The position numbers and the translations under genes are program-made. From the NCBI GenBank assembly GCA_015179125.1, contig WHVA01000098.1:124001-188000 (forward strand): 64,000 nt of DNA. Direction: 5' to 3'. The first letter of the stretch is position 1; each line of letters opens with the position of its first letter. Positions 35,697 to 46,918 of this stretch are shown piece by piece. Origin of the DNA: Gautieria morchelliformis. Its lineage: Eukaryota; Basidiomycota; Agaricomycetes; Gomphales; Gomphaceae. Under the pieces are notes generated by a model, which was not told the DNA's origin, made no database searches, and worked only from the letters and a program-made list of their open reading frames with translations.

Positions 35697-38610
35697 ATGC
35701 CCCTTCCCCGAAGATTCACGACAGGCCGTCCTCGATCCCGATCACGAAGCATTCAAGTGGTATCAAGATCATCTTTCACTCTATTTGCGCTCCTCGTAGT
35801 CCTCGCCTTGTGTCCCACAAACACCCGAGCTCAGAATACCACTGGCACTACACACGAATACGGGACAGTAATTGGAATAGGTGCGTCTTCCTTGCACTCC
35901 TGCATTACAATATTTTAGATCAATATTCTGCAGATTTAGGGACAACGTGAGTGATACTTTGTCCAAGGGCTGTCACATGCACTAGACTGATGTCAGGCTT
36001 CGCATTCAGATACTCCTGTGTTGGGTACATTACTTTCTACACCTTGATTGTGTGTCAAACGGCTCACGCAATCAACCCATACAGTGTTCATCGGGCAGGG
36101 CGAGCCGAAATAATCGCTAATGAACAAGGACACCGCATTACCCCGTCATGGGTCAGCTTCACCGACAGCGAACGCTTGTCAGAGATAATCTCCTTCTTGC
36201 CAGTTTTCGTTAATCATTGGTGCTCACATGCATAGGATAGGCGACAGTGCGAAAAGCGCATTTCACTCGAACCCCACGAATACCGTGTTTGATGCGAAGC
36301 GACTGATGGGGCGACGATTCAATGATCCAGATGTTCAGCGAGATATCAAGCATTGGCCATTCACTGTTAGGGATCGAGCTGGGACACCGTCTATCCAAGT
36401 CCGTCATCATGGAGAACTCAAAGACTTTGTATGTCTAATTTGTACAATTACGTGCCCCTACATTTTGACATGTCCCATATTCCAGACGCCCGAAGAGATT
36501 AGTGCCATGATTCTTATGAAGATGAAAGAGACTGCTGAGGCATATCTTGGTGAGAAGGTTACACATGCTGTCGTCACTGTGCCCGCCTACTTTAACGACG
36601 CACAACGTCAAGCAACCAAGGACGCAGGTAAAATTGCTGGGCTCACTATTCTTCGCATAATCAATGAACCTACCGCTGCTGCAATAGCTTACGGCCTTGA
36701 CAAAAAGAACGGGGAATCAAACATTCTTGTATATGATCTTGGCGGCGGCACTTTCGATATGTCACTGCTCTCCATTCAGGAAGGTGTCTTCGAGGTACTC
36801 GCGACTGCAGGAGACACACACCTGGGTGGTGAAGATTTTGATAATCGTATCATTGAGCACTTTCGAAAGCTCTACAAAAGAAAAACGAATACGGATGTCT
36901 CCGGGAACCTGAAAGCGATGGGAAGGCTGAAGCGCGCCGTAGAGGCGGCGAAACGGACGCTGAGCTCACAAACGAGCACGAGGCTCGAGATTGAGGCATT
37001 CGAAGCTGGAAGGGACTTTTCGGAGACGCTCACTCGGGCGACATTCGAGCAGTTGAATGTGGATTTATTCCGGAAGACCATGGGCCCTGTTGAGCGTGTC
37101 CTGAAGGATACTAATTTGTCAAAGGAGAGTATCGACGAGGTAATTACTTCGCACATGCTTGTCAACGTTGTCCCCAATGTTGGTGACAGATCGTTCTGGT
37201 AGGCGGATCGACTCGCATACCAAAGGTTCAACAATTGCTTCAGGAATTCTTCAACGGCAAGGAACTCTCAAAGGGCATCAACCCGGACGAGGCTGTGGCG
37301 TATGGGGCGACAGTGCAAGCTGGTGTCCTTGCTTCGGGGAGGGAGGACTGCAGTCTTAGCATAATTGACATTCACCCGCTCACTCTCGGCATTGAGACGA
37401 CTGGTGCGCTATTTCACCCTACACACAATGTGTGGTTTTAACGACAGTCCACTGTTGAAGGAGGACTAATGGCAAGAGTGATCCCTCGTAACACGGTCAT
37501 TCCAACAAAGAAAACTCAAATCTTTTCCACGGCTGGTGACAACCAGCCCAGTGGTGGGTCCGAGGCACTTTGCTATCATATTGTGAATATATAACGTCTC
37601 TCAACAGTGATCATCCGGGTCTTCGAGGGTGAGCGCACGCTAACAAAAGACAACCATTACCTTGGCAAGTTTGAGCTTTCAGGGATTCCCCTAGCACCAC
37701 GTGGTGCGCCGCAGATTGAGGTCACTTTTGAGATAGACGAGAATGGGATTCTGACCGTCAGCGCAGTAGACCGGGCCACGTACGTTTCCCTCCTTTCCGC
37801 CTCTCCGTGGTCCGAACTAGTTACTTACTTCATGTGATGAATTGTCTAGCGGGAAATCTGAGCAGATAACCATTGAGCAAAATGGCGACAAACGACTCTC
37901 ACAGGAGGAGATAGAGCGCATGTTGAAGGAGGCTGAAGAATATGCGAGCATGGATGCAGAAACACGGAGGCGTGTGGAGGCATTGAATAAGCTGGAAGAG
38001 TATGTTGAAATTGTGCGACAACAGTTATCCGATAACAGAGGACTCGGTGAACAGTTACGCTGCGTCCTTGCTTAGGAATTGGTCTATGGAAACAACTTGT
38101 GCTCTAGGTCAGCGAAGAGGATAGGAAGACCATTGACAGTACTGTGAACGGGGCCTTGGCTTGGATTGAGACCTGTGGCCAAACATGTAGCGTGGACGAT
38201 CTAGATGAGAAGCTACTCGGTACGCACCTTGGGTTCTCGGCACATAGGCGAATAAGAGAACTCATTGGCCCCCTCCTCCGCGCCCCAGATGTCCAGGCCA
38301 TTGTAAGCAAGATAACATCGCGCTTATACGAGACAGCATCGGGCAACGAGTATCACGACGAGTCTGCGCTGTCGAGAAAAGCGGATGACAACCCATCCGA
38401 CGGGCGGCAGCATCTTGGGTTCTCGGTACATAGGCAAATAAGAGAACTCATTGGACCCTCCTCCGCGCCCCAGATGTCCAAGCCATTGTAAGCCAGATAA
38501 CAACGCGCTTATACGAGACACCATCCGGCAACGAGTATCACGATGATTCTGCGCCGTCGAGAAAAGCGGATGACGACCAATCCGATGGGGGGCGGCATGT
38601 TGAGTTGTAG
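35697..38610 (+). CDS. kar2: ER-type Hsp70 chaperone (BiP/Kar2-like)
   Basis: The model is join(35697-35880, 35934-35946, 36010-36024, 36085-36177, 36236-36428, 36486-37139, 37190-37403, 37461-37553, 37608-37779, 37850-38053, 38113-38219, 38474-38610), giving 692 aa in frame. It has an N-terminal signal peptide (hydrophobic [16 protein letters not shown]). Hsp70 ATPase motifs follow: [40 protein letters not shown]. The linker/substrate-binding region includes [27 protein letters not shown] and [19 protein letters not shown]. The C-terminus is HVEL, close to the HDEL ER-retrieval signal. It would be an ATP-driven chaperone of the ER lumen. Two micro-exons (13 and 15 nt) encode the first phosphate loop. 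The 3' end is duplicated: a proximal acceptor at 38288/38289 gives a 714-aa form ending QMSKPL without retrieval signal. The intron at 38054-38112 is the least certain junction. Divergence suggests a paralogue or fast-evolving copy. Confidence 0.87.
38225..38596 (+). repeat. Tandem duplication of the BiP terminal intron-exon unit
   Basis: 38225-38410 and 38411 onward are direct copies of about 185-186 bp, roughly 90% identical by eye. Each contains the 3' part of an intron, an acceptor (...CGCCCCAG at 38288 and 38473) and the terminal coding exon (VQAIVSxITxRLYET...). The proximal exon lacks its stop because the duplication joint replaces the final codons. The distal one ends HVEL and TAG. 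Confidence 0.9.
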
Positions 38611-38740
38611 GCTATGTACCCCGTGCGACTCCGTTAGTTCTAAACGACTTCATTATATGTATAGACACATGCCTGCCCCGAAGGGAAAGAACTAGGTGGA
38701 AATATTATCAGAACGGAAACGGTCTTGCGCGCAGATGTCC

Positions 38741-39010
38741 GGCCATCTAGGATGGCTGGTGGCACTGTTAACTTCTAAACCCAACACCCTTCTTACATGA
38801 TTAATTTGCATCTACGGACCTATATCTCTTGCTGTGTAGGGATCCTGCCGCTGGTTCTCCAGCGGCAGTCAAACTCCCGCATCACCAGCATTTGCAGCGC
38901 GAAGACAATGAGTGAAATCAGGAAGAAAGACTACCGAAAAATCTGAAGAAGCAGCGGGGGTACTGGGGGCAGGTATTGTCGGAGCGGGCGGTAGGTGTGG
39001 CTTTGCATCT
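38741..39010 (+). repeat. Dispersed repeat, copy 1
   Basis: It shares long near-identical blocks with 63806-64000: AACCCAACACCCTTCTTA, the GCCGCTGGTTCTCCAGCGGC palindrome followed by AGTCAAAC, and GGCAGGTATTGT. Copy 1 has an extra stretch of about 70 bp (38891-38967) relative to copy 2. It lies 130 bp downstream of the BiP gene. Probably part of a non-autonomous mobile element; its ends are undefined. Confidence 0.75.
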
Positions 39011-39060
39011 TGTTCAGCGAAAACGGAAGGCCGAGGATGACAGAAGCTGGGAAGCTGTTG

Positions 39061-41500
39061 CGCTCCTATTTTATCATGTGGTCTGCCCTCTTTTCACTGC
39101 GGGAAAGAACACCGCCAAAATCCGGTGGAAAATCCACCAGGTATTGTCGGCCGGTGGATTTTCCACCGGAGTTGCATCCACCAATGCATCCACTGATCCC
39201 TTTGGTGGATGTATTTTTGCCAGGCTGAAGGAGAATCCCTTTAAACTGTAAAGGGGTTTTCCAACAGCAGCGCCGGTGGAGGTTCCAGCATATTGTAATG
39301 GTATCACCATGTACATAGACACTAGATAATCCATGAATAATAAAAATGGCCAGTCAATTAGTTATATGTGGATCACCAAGCATTTTAAATGGATGAAATT
39401 TGTGTGGATTATCCTTTAAAAGCCATAAAATAGAAGGTAATTACAAGTCTAACTCCACTATCAATTCTGGACCTCATAGGTCCACAGCCCGCACTATATC
39501 CCAGAGTAGCTAACCCGTCTCCACAGGTGAACACGTCGACTACACACTGTATGGTGGCTTCCCGGCTGATTGAGCGTGAAGTTCTCGCCGGGGGTGCCCA
39601 GCACAAAGGGAATGGGATACCAAGGGGCGTGGCGAGGGCAGGGAGGAGGCTGGAGAGCGCTGGGGGTTAAGGTTATGGGGGAAAGGTGAACAGGAGATTA
39701 GGTGAATAGCGCAAATCATGCAGTGACTAACAACTCACCAACTCAAATCCCATAGATAAAAAGGTGGGGGAGATGGACATGGTGGAGTGGAACGGGGAAA
39801 TTGAATGAAGGTGGTGCGATGAGGGAGAGGACATTGATGAGCGATGGACGTAGCGGAGTGTGTGGAGGTCAACATCCAACGTTGAGTCGAACTAGACCGT
39901 CGCTGATGCACTACGTTTGCTCGTCATCGCAGAAAAGGTCCTCTCTGCAAAGCATCGTTACACAACCTCCACGTTGTTGAGACCCTCATCACGGTCCGCG
40001 TGCTTGCACGCCAAGCTCTCCAGACTCAGGCCGAAGGCGTTCTAGACCCTGTATCTCTGTCTCTGGGACGTAACAAGCGGTAGTTGCTAGAAGGGAGGCG
40101 GGGAGGTATTCAATGCGGTGATCGCGTCAGCCAGCTCAAGGGGTGACAGGGTACTTCAAAATGTCAAACTTCCTCACAGTAACTTGTCTAAGCTCAGCAT
40201 CAGGCATGTATTGTCAGACTCACTAAGTCTGGTGCTGAGCGTGAGTGTGAGCACAAAAAGTTCGAATGAGTCTGGCTGCCAGCCTCAAGGATCTGATCGG
40301 TATGGCGGAATGGTGTCAGATTGATCAGGCCATGACAGGTTCGTCCATGTAAGACTCTTGCCTGAGATACTTAGTTGTGAGTATGGATGGGAGGTTGCGC
40401 GAGCCTGAAAACATTATAACAAGATCAAGACCGTATGTGGGACATACCGGTATGGACAGAAATCAGCCAGCTCTAGTTGTGAACAGGATACAACTGCACT
40501 CCGAGCCTCACAGGAATGGTAAGTGTAAGTGGATTGCCCATAGATGCAGCTCAACATGGCTAGAGTGAATAAAAAGATTTGGAGGCAACTTCAGTTGCTC
40601 CATGACCAATCTGACAACTCCAACTCGTTAATTCCTGCTGGTCTGTACATAAGTATAAGCACGATGGTGGTAGTGCAGGTGGATTTCGTGCGCACCTTTT
40701 CAACCACTCCCCCAGTGGCGGCGGTGTATGCTAACTTTATGCCATTTCACACCCTTATTTGTCAGAAGCTTTATTGGGTAAAGTCTTGATGACTAAGTAT
40801 GTTTAATTGTAGGTCGCTGGGTCGAATCTGGTTCCATGTACAATTTTCAGCACTCAACTCAGGTCGGTAATCTAGTGTATAATAAGTATGTGCTTACAAT
40901 ACAGCAAGGCATAGAGTAAGGACATATCTTCTTCTTCTTTTTATTTATGGTAATAGCCATTGATAATCCAATGATTATTACTGGTATATCCCTTAGGAGA
41001 ATTCATGGATAATCCTACACATATGTCAATGGAAATGAAATCCACTAAAAAAAAGGCCTTATTGTGAGTGGATAGTCCATGTACCGTAAGTGGATGTGGA
41101 CATGGACCCCTGAGCGGCCGGTGGACTTACCATGAGAAGTATATGGTGGATGATCCACCATTGGATGGGTGGAGTGTCCATCTACCAGTGGTGGACCATC
41201 CATCAAAACCGGGTATGGTCGTCCCAGTGATTTATCAGGGGGTTTGTTCCCGCAGTGTTTTACATCCGTGGCGGAGCGGAGGGTCGAGAGCATCACGCGC
41301 GTGGATAGCTAGCGCTCGTTCGCTTCAGCAGGCAAGAAGGCGGCTAAGGTGAATATCCTGGGATAATATGACCGTCCATGTTTCTACCATTACACGCTCT
41401 ATCATACGTGAATCGTGTACATGGAGTATACATGGATTTGACCCAGTAGCGCTCTTTTATTCAATCACAACGACCTCTGAATTATCGTCGTCGCCGGGCG
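39061..41500. other. Repeat-rich non-coding region
   Basis: 39110-39240 and 41060-41215 are crowded with GGTGGAT/ATCCACC words forming overlapping palindromes (for example CCGGTGGATTTTCCACCGG at about 39155). The region between contains only short frames. The shared words at both ends suggest two copies or two arms of one decayed element, but I could not define ends or target duplications. Confidence 0.4.
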
Positions 41501-41529
41501 TTGCAATACGCCGACGCACTCGTCACTGT

Positions 41530-42310
41530 GCGACAGGAGCTAGATTCTCCTTGTCGTCCGAGGCTGAATCTATGACAATGACTTGTGAGTCTGCGCCAGT
41601 GGCCGCGCCTGGACCGCTCAAACGAATAGCACTTTGCCCGGTGTGGTGATTTGTTCATGGCGGCTTGTTCTGCGGCATTTAACTCCCGGAAGAACTCATC
41701 GTCCATTAGCATATCGTCACCGAAATCGAAGGAGTCTCCACCCGTGCTTGCCAGCAACGGGGGACGGTGGACGGTGGACAGGTGAGAGTGGAACAGGAGC
41801 TGTGACAGGAGCTATGTTCTCCTTGTCTGAGTCTGGATCTACGACAATGGCTTCTGAGTCTGCGCCAGTGGCCGCGCCTGGGTCGCTCAAACGAATGGAG
41901 CTTTTGTGGGGGACATGGTTCATGGCTGCTTGTTCTGCAGCATCTAACTCACGGAAGAACTCATTGTCCATTGGCATATCGCCACTGAAATCGAAGGAGT
42001 CTTCGCCCGTGCTTGTCGGCAATGCGGGACGGCAGACAGGTGACAGCGGAACAGTAACTGCGACAGGAGCTAAATTCTCCTTGTCGTCCGAGTCTGGATC
42101 TGCGACAATGGCTTCTGAGTCTGTGCCAGTGGCCGCGCCTGGATCGCTCAAACGATTAGCACTTTGCCCGGTGTGTGGTAGATATCGTTCATGGCTGCTT
42201 GTTCTGCAGCATCTAACTCGTGGAAGAACTCATCGCCCAGTGGCATATCATCACCGAAATCGAAGGAGTCTTCACCCATGCTTGTCGGCAACGGGGGATG
42301 GCAGATAGGC
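41530..42310 (-). repeat. Three tandem 265-269 bp units encoding an acidic motif
   Basis: Anchor TTCATGGC(G/T)GCTTGTTCTGC occurs at 41654, 41919 and 42188. On the minus strand the units encode variants of DSFDFxxDMxMDxEFFREL and AAEQAAMN, followed by LSDPGAATGxDSEAIV and DPDSDKENIAPV. The middle copies stay open together over 144 codons (41717-42151). The sequence is acidic and probably disordered. I do not recognise the parent protein. The first unit is frameshifted after AAMN. Confidence 0.7.
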
Positions 42311-42347
42311 AAGGATTGGGCATGGCCTGTTTTGCATATGCTGAATG

Positions 42348-42502
42348 TAGAAGTGAATGGGGTGTGGAATGGGCACGGCCAGATTCAGATACACTGGATG
42401 TGGAAGTGAATGGTGTTCCGATTGGGCAAGGACGGATTTGGATGCCCTGGATGCAGAAATGGGGTGCAGATTAGGAATGGCCAGAGTTGGATGCACTGGA
42501 TG
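42348..42502. repeat. Degenerate 53-bp tandem repeat, three copies
   Basis: Units starting near 42348, 42401 and 42454 share G(T/C)(A/G)GAA(G)TGAATGG...TTGGATGCxCTGGAT. The third copy is shorter by four bases. No coding role is evident. The following 42506-43021 holds no recognisable gene. Confidence 0.6.
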
Positions 42503-43021
42503 TGAACCGCAATAGAGTTGCAAGAATGGAAGGATGAAAAGGGAGTGGTTTTGATGGGATCATCAGTGGTTTGATGAGATCAGCCATGGAGTGCCCTCTA
42601 AAAGGAAATATTGCCCCATAAAGAATCAGTGCACATCCGAATGCAGGCATTTTGCCAAGGTGCTCAGTTAATGCTTGACAAGAGATTGAAGTTAAAGTAT
42701 TATGATAGCAGGAGATGTAATATCCATGTGTCAATGAAAGTTTGCCCTGGGAATGTCATGCAGCCCCTCTGCATTGCATCCACAAAGTCCCATGCACAAA
42801 CCGAGTGAGATCAAGCCTGGTGGACCCCTTCGCCATAACAGCGGTATTGGCCGGCCACCACAGACCTAACCGAGACCAGGGTGGAACCCAGAATAAAAGT
42901 TCGGAGCATGAGTTGAGTACCCAGCCATCTTGTAGCCAGGAGTCATTTTGAAACCCACGCCGCATAGCTGTGCAAGGGATATTAGCAGATGTTGTCATGT
43001 ACCGACAAATGAAGATAACAG

Positions 43022-46000
43022 CTACTGACTAGCCTGACCTGCGAATGGTGCTGAAATGGCATTCCCGGGGTCTGCATTCCACACACGGATCGTCTTGTCA
43101 TCAGACCCGGAGACGATGCGCTTGCCGTCGTTCGAGAATGTCACCGACATGACCCGGCGGGTGTGGCCTTTGAAGGTTGCTGAAATGGCCTCCCCGGTGT
43201 CTGCATTCCACACACGGATCGTCTTGTCATCAGACCCGGAGACGATGCGCTTGCCGTCGTGCGAGAATGCCACCGACCTGACGCGGTCGGTGTGGCCTTC
43301 GAATGGTGCTGAAATGGTCTCCCCGGTGTCTGCATTCCACACACGGATCGTGTTGTCACTAGACCCGGAGACGGTGCGCTCGCCGTCGTGCGAGAACGCC
43401 ACCGACGTGACCCAGTCGCTGTGGCCTTCGAATGGTGCTGAAATGGCCTCCCCGGTGTCTGCATTCCACACACGGATCGTCTCGTCATAAGACCCGGAGA
43501 CGATGCGCTTGCCGTCGTGCGAGAACACCACCGACGTGACCCAGCGCGTGTGGCCTTCGAATGGTGCTGAAATGGCCTCCCCGGTGTCTGCATTCCACAC
43601 ACGGATCGTCTTGTCATCAGACCCGGAGACGATGCGCTTGCCGTCATGCGAGAACGCCACCGACCTGACGCGGTCGGTGTGGCCTTCAAATGGTGCTGAA
43701 ATGGCCTCCCCGGTGTCTGCATTCCACACACGGATCGTCTTGTCACTAGACCCGGAGACGAAGCGCTTGCCGTCGTGCGAGAACGCCACCGACCTGACGC
43801 GGTCGGTGTGGCCTTCAAATGGTGCTGAAATGGTCTCCCCGGTGTCTGCATTCCACACACGGATCGTGTTGTCACTAGACCCGGAAACGATGCGCTCGCC
43901 GTCGTGCGAGAACGCCACCGACGTGACCCAGTCGCTGTGGCCTTCGAATGGTGCTGAAATGGCCTCCCCGGTGTCTGCATTCCACACACGGATCGTCTCG
44001 TCATAAGACCCGGAGACGATGCGCTTGCCGTCGTGCGAGAACGCCACCGACGTGACACATTGGTTGTGGCCTACCAAGATGTTTTCAATAGCTGGCCACA
44101 CCTTTAGTTTCCCTGTCTCTACGCGGAGTAGTCTTGGAAAGTATGGGAGGTAGGTCTGTGACACTATGGAACTTTCAGGTGCAAACGGGAGTGCCGACAG
44201 ATACAGATGAGGCGTGCTCTCCAAGATTACGCTCCAGAAAGTAGCAACAAACTTGCGGGTATCCCATGCGAATGTTGTAGTGTCATTATCCTGAAGTTCA
44301 TTAGACTCACGTCGGAGCTCATAACAACTCGGGCACTCACCTGACTCCAGTCCATTATTGACGAGAGCGCTGCTGAAGCATCGGGTACCTTCTTCATCAG
44401 ACTCAAAAATTCCAGCCAGTACAGTAGCTTAGTCTCGAAGAACTCCTTGACCTTTGCACTTATACCCGGCGTAAAAGTGGTGGCCCGAACATGGTCCGCC
44501 CAAAAACGGCAACAGTAGGAAATTTCTGAGGATATATACCCTTTGGTGCGTGTCTCCAAGTCCAAAACATCGTCGTTGCGCAGATGCGAAGTTTCAAGCC
44601 GACAAATGTTGAAATGAAGTTCATCCTTCATCACGCGCAAGCATGAGAGTGCAAGGTTGCCATGGTGTGAAGAGGTATGAGATGTATCGATGTAGTAGGC
44701 TTCACTTCGGTTGTGATCTGTCAAGAAGTCACGAAAAGACGTGTGCAGCAGAGTGATGGTGCCAGATTCTTGAGAAGGAAGGCTCAGCAGAGCACCCATA
44801 GGTCCAACGATAAGTTGAACCTTGGTACCCGAGTTGCCGTCCTTGCACAATTCCTGCAGGGCAGACATCGAGAGCGGTGCTCTGGCAGTCAAGATGCAGC
44901 CCATCACCGAGCAAAAACGACCCTTGACCTTGTCCGTCAAGCCATCGCCATCCCCGAATCTCTTCTTGAGGATACCGAGATACAGGTTATCCATCCCACG
45001 GAACTTCTCGTCTAAAAGTTCCTCCAGTTGCTCCACAGGATCCCGACCATCCTTCCCATCTCCCCGGACAAATCGACAAGCCGTGGACGCCCATTGAAAA
45101 TGACCTTCAGATTTCTCGGCTAATAATCGACACCAGCGCTCTTCTGGCCATTTCGCTCGAGGTCCGCAATGTTACCTAGTTCATGTTTCACAAAGCAGGC
45201 GACGTCATCGACAGGGTTCGGGTCAATGCCATTTAGGGACATGGACAGCACATGCTTCTTCCCATCAAGGGCGCCCAGGATGTCTTTTTCGGCACGTGAA
45301 GTGATAAGAAGACGGAGATTAGGCGGCAGCTCCGCAGCTTCGTTGCCAAGGACAGCCAAGAGAGCCTGGCGAGATACCTGGTCTCCGCTCTCATCTAATG
45401 CATCAATGACGATCACCGTCGGACCAACGGTGGTTAGACCCCGGGAGGGATCTAGAATGAACTTCTTGAACTGCTCACTAGGCACGCTTGTGGTCCGAAG
45501 TTCTCGATTATCCCGAACCACATTCAACAACGATGCTTTGCGTTCTGGATCTAGATCAGCCAGACCACGAGCAACTGTGCTAAAGACATTTCTGGGGGAA
45601 CGTTCTGCCTGATGAGCGTGGTCAAAACAATACGACGACCCGAGACGTTTGAGGGCGTCAAATCGTTTAGCGACCTCGTGAGCAATTGCAGACTTGCCGG
45701 CACCTGCAACATCGTGCAAGAAGAATATCCGGGGGGTGTCGTCGCTATCCTCCTGGTTGACCCACTCACATATCTTGGCGATAACTTTCTCCCGAGTACC
45801 GGGTAGACATCCTTTATTAGAATCGAAACGAGCTCCCTTTGCATGGGGCATGTCATTAAGATGAACTTGTCCGGCTGGTTTCCAGATGTATTAGGCTCGT
45901 GAAAGGCCTCAAACCAGTAAAACTCACAGAGGTCGCCGACGTCATCCAGAACACGTAGTACAGTGACTTCAACACTTTGCACAGTGATTGCAGTATGAAT

Positions 46001-46918
46001 GACGGCGTGTTGTTCTAAATTCAGCTTGAGTTTATTGAAAGATTCCTGGTATTCTGTGACCTTGCTGTCAACATCCGAGGCCACATTCTTCACGGCTCTT
46101 TTCCCTGAACAAAGATCATCAGCCATGGCCACCTGATACAATGGGTCCAACATACAGAAGTTCTTGATTTTGGCATAGTCGCGGATAAAATAACCGCATT
46201 CTACCGTCAGATTCGTCAAGGATATGATAATTTGCCTTTGCGATTCAATTTTCTTCAACGGCGCTGCCTGATCGACGAAATTATAGGTGTCTTCAATGAG
46301 TTTGGCCAGCGCATTGATGCTATTGTCCCGGTCCCTCTGAGCAACGACCGTCTGGGCCAGACGTCAGATATGTCAACTCAGCTGGTGCATGGGATAGACC
46401 TACCTTTTGCGCACTAGACAGGACAGACAAGGCCATTTTCGCGCAAGGATGGATCTTGAATCAAACAAACCGTGTACATGAGACGACCTGGGAGACCGCC
46501 GACGTGCGAACCATACCTCGGAGATCCCATCCGCGATCCTGGTAAACAGCTCGACCTTTTTCAGGAGTCGATCCCAATCCGTCGATATTGTTTCAAGGGT
46601 ATTGACGGCGGAAGTGGCGGAATCGGCCCCAGGCCCTCCAACAACAAATGGGGACGACACCGGGTTCATATTATCGACCTCTTCCGTTCCCCGAACTGCT
46701 TCGTTCAACTGGGTGTCCCGCGCCGCGTCGGAGGTCGTGAAAGACGTGATGGTGAACTCTAGGACAGTCAGAACCTCACGCATGTTCCCTGCCTCGTCGT
46801 ATTTACGTAATGTGCGAGCAACGGGTGCTGTGTTCGATAATTACACGTGCATTCCGTGGACGAGCGAAAAGGACTGACCTCCAGTTGCCCCTTCTGCAAG
46901 CAGCGACTCAATATTCAT
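43022..46918 (-). CDS. NACHT-WD40 NLR-like protein (possibly damaged)
   Basis: The model is 46918-46879, 46827-46517, 46454-46404, 46351-46156, 46104-45928, 45874-45176, 45119-44341 and 44290-43022, giving 1173 aa if all introns are spliced. An N-terminal helical domain comes first (LLKKVELFTRIADGISE, ALAKLIEDTYNFVDQAAPLKK, TVECGYFIRDYAK). A NACHT NTPase follows (Walker A HDVAGAGKSAIA, Walker B VIVIDALDES, LRLLITSRAE), then FQWASTACRFV and the conserved VILESTPHLYLSALPFAPES linker, then eight WD40 repeats. Such proteins are STAND-type sensors linked to fungal non-self recognition and programmed cell death. The 56-bp intron at 45175-45120 may instead be coding sequence thrown out of frame by one base. 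An upstream in-frame C2-like part carries a stop. It is therefore either a shortened NLR or a recent pseudogene. Confidence 0.78.
43040..44090 (-). repeat. Eight near-identical WD40 repeats (129-bp unit)
   Basis: Each 43-residue unit reads approximately GHxxxVxSVAFSHDGKRIVS, then GSxDxTIRVWNADTGEAISAPFE. Differences cluster at the residues after GH (NQC, SDW, TDR, TRW, TRR) and at the SG-S-(Y/S/D)D position. The order of variants repeats (YDET, SSDN, SDDK, then again), so larger blocks were duplicated. The opposite strand shows long open frames only because of this repetition. Confidence 0.92.

Noticed and set aside
38104..38524. Antisense frames over the BiP 3' end
   Set aside because: They are shadows of the duplicated exon on the opposite strand.
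40810..40835. tRNA B-box-like GGGTCGAATCTGG
   Set aside because: No A box or cloverleaf could be folded upstream at the right distance.
43056..44058. Long plus- and minus-strand frames overlapping the WD40 array in other frames (up to 305 codons)
   Set aside because: They exist only because the 129-bp unit is a multiple of three and lacks stops in several frames; their residues show no independent domain.
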